In this document: positions 61,781 to 64,000 of the stretch, piece after piece
How positions within the stretch are numbered: the first letter of the stretch is position 1
Layout of the letters: every line of letters starts with the position of its first letter
Origin: Pseudogemmobacter bohemicus
GTDB lineage: Bacteria > Pseudomonadota > Alphaproteobacteria > Rhodobacterales > Rhodobacteraceae
NCBI RefSeq assembly: GCF_003290025.1
Contig: NZ_QNHG01000001.1
Coordinates: forward strand, 966,067 to 1,030,066
Length of the DNA stretch: 64,000 nucleotides
Direction: 5' to 3'
Made by a program: the position numbers and the translations under genes
The notes under the pieces: generated by a model
Told to the model about the DNA's origin: nothing
Databases searched by the model: none
What the model saw: only the letters and a program-made list of their open reading frames with translations

Positions 61781-63692
61781 CTTGTCGCTTGCGGCATCAA
61801 GGCGCGCCGGCAGCTCACTCACCACCTGCCCGGACCAGCCGGCGTGGACGGCGCGGAGGATGCGCGCCTCAGGATCCACAGGGCTGAACAGCCACCCGCG
61901 CCCCTCGTCCCCCCCACATTTCTTTATCACCCCCTCCGGCAATATGCGGCCATGGCACCCTCCGGTCGGCGCCCTCTGCCCCAAACCGATCCCGCCTCCA
62001 GGCCATCAGAGCGCAGGGCGGAGCCCGGCCATCGGAGGCCGCCCACCATCCGGAAACCAGCACGCTCCGCGTTGCGCAACGCCGCCGCCAGCCTCGCAGG
62101 CGTGGCTTCGGGGAACAGATGACGCTCCGCCTCGTCATGCTCTCCGGCAGGAAAACCGGTCGCTTAGATCTGCCGCCGCTCCCATGCCCGGGGGTGTCTG
62201 GAGGGAAAGGTCGGTGGGAAGGTCGGGGGGGATACGAAGCGTTTTCCTTTCATCGCAAGTGGGATTCCGTTGCCCCTGTCGGAAGGGGCGCGCCCCGTGA
62301 AAAGAGCCGGCGCTTATGTCGCCAGAGATGCAAATGCGCGGGCCAGTGAGGCGCCTCTGGTTCAAACCCAATGGCGACGGTGTTTGTCACCCGGCATCCG
62401 GGGGCAGTTTCGCATCACATATGTCGGTGCCTGAGCCTTCGGCCGGGCGCGTTCTGTGCCGCGCTGCAGGCGCCGGTGAGCGCGCGAACCCTGGAAGACA
62501 GGCACCAGACCGGGCTGTTGCACAAGGGCAGGGCCGGGAGCGACAAGGCTTACGGCTGTCGTAAAGAGTGGGATGACCTGATTGACCAGAGCGAAAGATC
62601 CGCCCGAACCGGGGCGCCCGGCTGGCACATCTCGCGGGGATCAGGGCGCAGGCCGGTTGTAAACGCGGCCCTGGCAACCCTGGCGGCAAGCTCCGGTTGT
62701 GGTAGAGATCGCGCCGGTAAACGCCACCGGTTCGGGGGAGCCGGCGAGGACCCGGCCAGCAGCCCGACGTTGATGCACCGGACAGGGGCCGGGTGACCGA
62801 CATTACCTCTGAGATCCTGTCAGGCCGTGAGACAAGGCTAGCCCCTCGTGATGGTGACACGGGCAGGTGGCGTTTCCATGGCTGGCGACATCTCTTCGCG
62901 GCTTGTGATCGGCAGGTTGAAGCAAGCCCGGCAGACAGCGGATGTCAGCCGGCAAGCCCGGCTCAGGACCCGCTGGCGGCCGCGCCGGGAAAAAGCCGGC
63001 TGATGCGTTTCGGATCGGGGCAACCCGTTCGACCCGCATGGACCGGGCTGGTTGCTGCGCGCCCGGGATCCGGAGCATTCCATAAGCCGTCGCGGCACCT
63101 GTCACGGCCCAACACTCCCTGAACCCCGCATTCCCCGAGCCCCGCAGGCTCGCGCGACCTGGTGGCGCGCCTGCCCGATCATCTCCCTCGCTCAGGCGTG
63201 AATGGGTCCACCACTGGGCATACCGGACCCGGGAGGGCCCCGTTCGCAGAAACGCGGCTTCGGCATCGCCGCGAAGGCAGGCCTGGCCTGATACCGGATG
63301 AGCACAGTCTCAATTTGTCACTGGCGGGGCGGGAGCTGATCCTGGACCGCAGCCAGCAGCCAGCAGAGAGGATGCGGGCGCTTCTTCCAGGGGGGCACCA
63401 GAGAGAACCTGCTGCCCTGGCGGGCCGCCAGATCGGCATGAATGACGAAACGCATCAGAGGCCGTTTCGACGAACTGGCCAGGCAGGAAAACCTCCGTTG
63501 AGAGCGGGGGCGGGAGCTGAGCAGGTCCCGCAGACACCTGTTCCGTCATTGCGGCCTGACAGAAAGCATTGGTTGAATTGGAATTCATTGATCAGCCAAC
63601 CATGACCGCCTGCGCATGTCCAGGCGGCTCCTGAACGGAACAAGCCGATAGAACCCTTTCAGCGGACGGGGCAGCGCCCCCTCGGGCGGCAG
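61781..63692. other. 1.9-kb region without a supported gene
   Basis: Open frames up to ~295 codons exist because stops are rare at this GC content, but none has a coherent product, a ribosome site and the codon pattern of neighbouring genes. A fragment near 62860-62900 (WRFHGWRHLFAACDRQ) weakly recalls a tyrosine-recombinase box. The region is probably decayed mobile DNA. Confidence 0.45.
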
Positions 63693-64000
63693 TCACCTGG
63701 GCCGCGTCGGCCGGTCGAACACCTTTTTCCCCACCAGCGATCCCACCAGGTCCACCATCAGCCGCGCGGTCATGCCCCGGTCATCAAGGAAGGGATTCAG
63801 CTCGACCAGATCCAGCGAGGTCACCAGCGCGGATTCGTGCAAAAGCTCCATCACCAGATGCGCTTCGCGGAAGGTGGTGCCGCCGGGCACCGTGGTGCCG
63901 ACCGCCGGCGCGATGGAGGGGTCGAGGAAATCCACATCCAGGCTGACATGCAGCATCCCGTTTGCCGCCCGCACCCGGTCGAGAAACGCGCGCAAAGGTG
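63693..64000 (-). CDS. rocF: Arginase, C-terminal part (cut by window edge)
   Basis: About 102 C-terminal residues are visible. LHVSLDVDFLDPSIAPAVGT holds two Mn-binding aspartates, and PGGTTFREAHLVMELLHES plus LVELNPFLDDRGMTARLMVD are the arginase C-terminal signature. The enzyme hydrolyses arginine to ornithine and urea. The frame remains open to the last base, so the 5' part lies beyond the window. Agmatinase is possible, but the ELNPFLDDRGMTA block favours arginase. Confidence 0.85.
   Translation of the reverse strand, partial: PLRAFLDRVRAANGMLHVSLDVDFLDPSIAPAVGTTVPGGTTFREAHLVMELLHESALVTSLDLVELNPFLDDRGMTARLMVDLVGSLVGKKVFDRPTRPR

Noticed and set aside
62371-63605. Possible plus-strand genes of 140-150 codons
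   Set aside because: There is no ribosome site, no coherent domain, and codon use does not match neighbouring genes. The recombinase-like WRFHGWRHLFAACDRQ box is too short to support a call.

Overview
The window looks like a chromosomal segment of a high-GC alphaproteobacterium, most likely a member of the Rhodobacteraceae. The grounds are the uniformly GC-rich third codon positions, the lptF-lptG-lptD-surA-rsmA order, the paired RSP_2647-type RNA methyltransferase and RSP_2648-type PIN genes, L21 with an Ala/Lys-rich tail, a DUF4167 protein and edd/eda. No lookup could be run, so family names rest on recognition of motifs and overall sequence. || Layout. (1) 1-14.4 kb is an accessory island ending at a tRNA-Ser(CGA) gene whose 3' end faces the island, the usual geometry for tRNA-targeted integration. 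It is a mosaic of broken mobile DNA: a truncated serine recombinase, a DUF3644 protein, a decayed Mu-like prophage head module carrying two ParD/ParE-type toxin-antitoxin pairs, an IstB tail, a TSUP permease, an ICE-type DUF2274 gene, a frameshifted Fic tail, and a probable anti-phage locus. That locus has a truncated GHKL/sacsin-like ATPase gene followed by an intact 1263-residue RecD-like helicase with a C-terminal nuclease-like domain. A second, internally deleted relic of the same helicase lies 3.5 kb away in inverted orientation. (2) 14.7-31.7 kb is core genome: a DUF2059 protein, rplU-rpmA, two GNAT acetyltransferases, a PAS protein, yicC-gmk-gamma carbonic anhydrase, a soluble PhoR-like kinase, a nucleoside hydrolase, a Hint-domain protein, mazG, an M20 amidohydrolase, a glycosyltransferase-like gene, prfA-prmC and a DUF4167 gene. 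(3) 31.7-40.7 kb holds envelope biogenesis: rsmA, a SurA-like chaperone, lptD, lptG and lptF on the minus strand, then pepA-holC on the plus strand. (4) 40.8-49.6 kb holds a retropepsin, MarC, a nitroreductase, an ABC-F ATPase, ilvN-ilvI with a complete leader-peptide attenuator, bpt and a DUF2852 gene. (5) 49.8-60 kb holds glnE, eda and edd with a LacI-type operator, the RNA methyltransferase and PIN pair, eno and a DMT permease. (6) 60-63.7 kb is decayed DNA with an IS3-family relic, followed by the 3' part of an arginase gene at the right edge. || How parts work together. The ilv attenuator (promoter, 15-codon LLVVI leader, antiterminator and terminator) couples acetolactate synthase expression to branched-chain aminoacyl-tRNA supply. 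The lpt/surA/rsmA cluster links LPS export with outer-membrane folding. prfA-prmC pairs a release factor with its modifying enzyme, and edd/eda form the Entner-Doudoroff pathway. Several GC-rich palindromic repeats recur between core genes.
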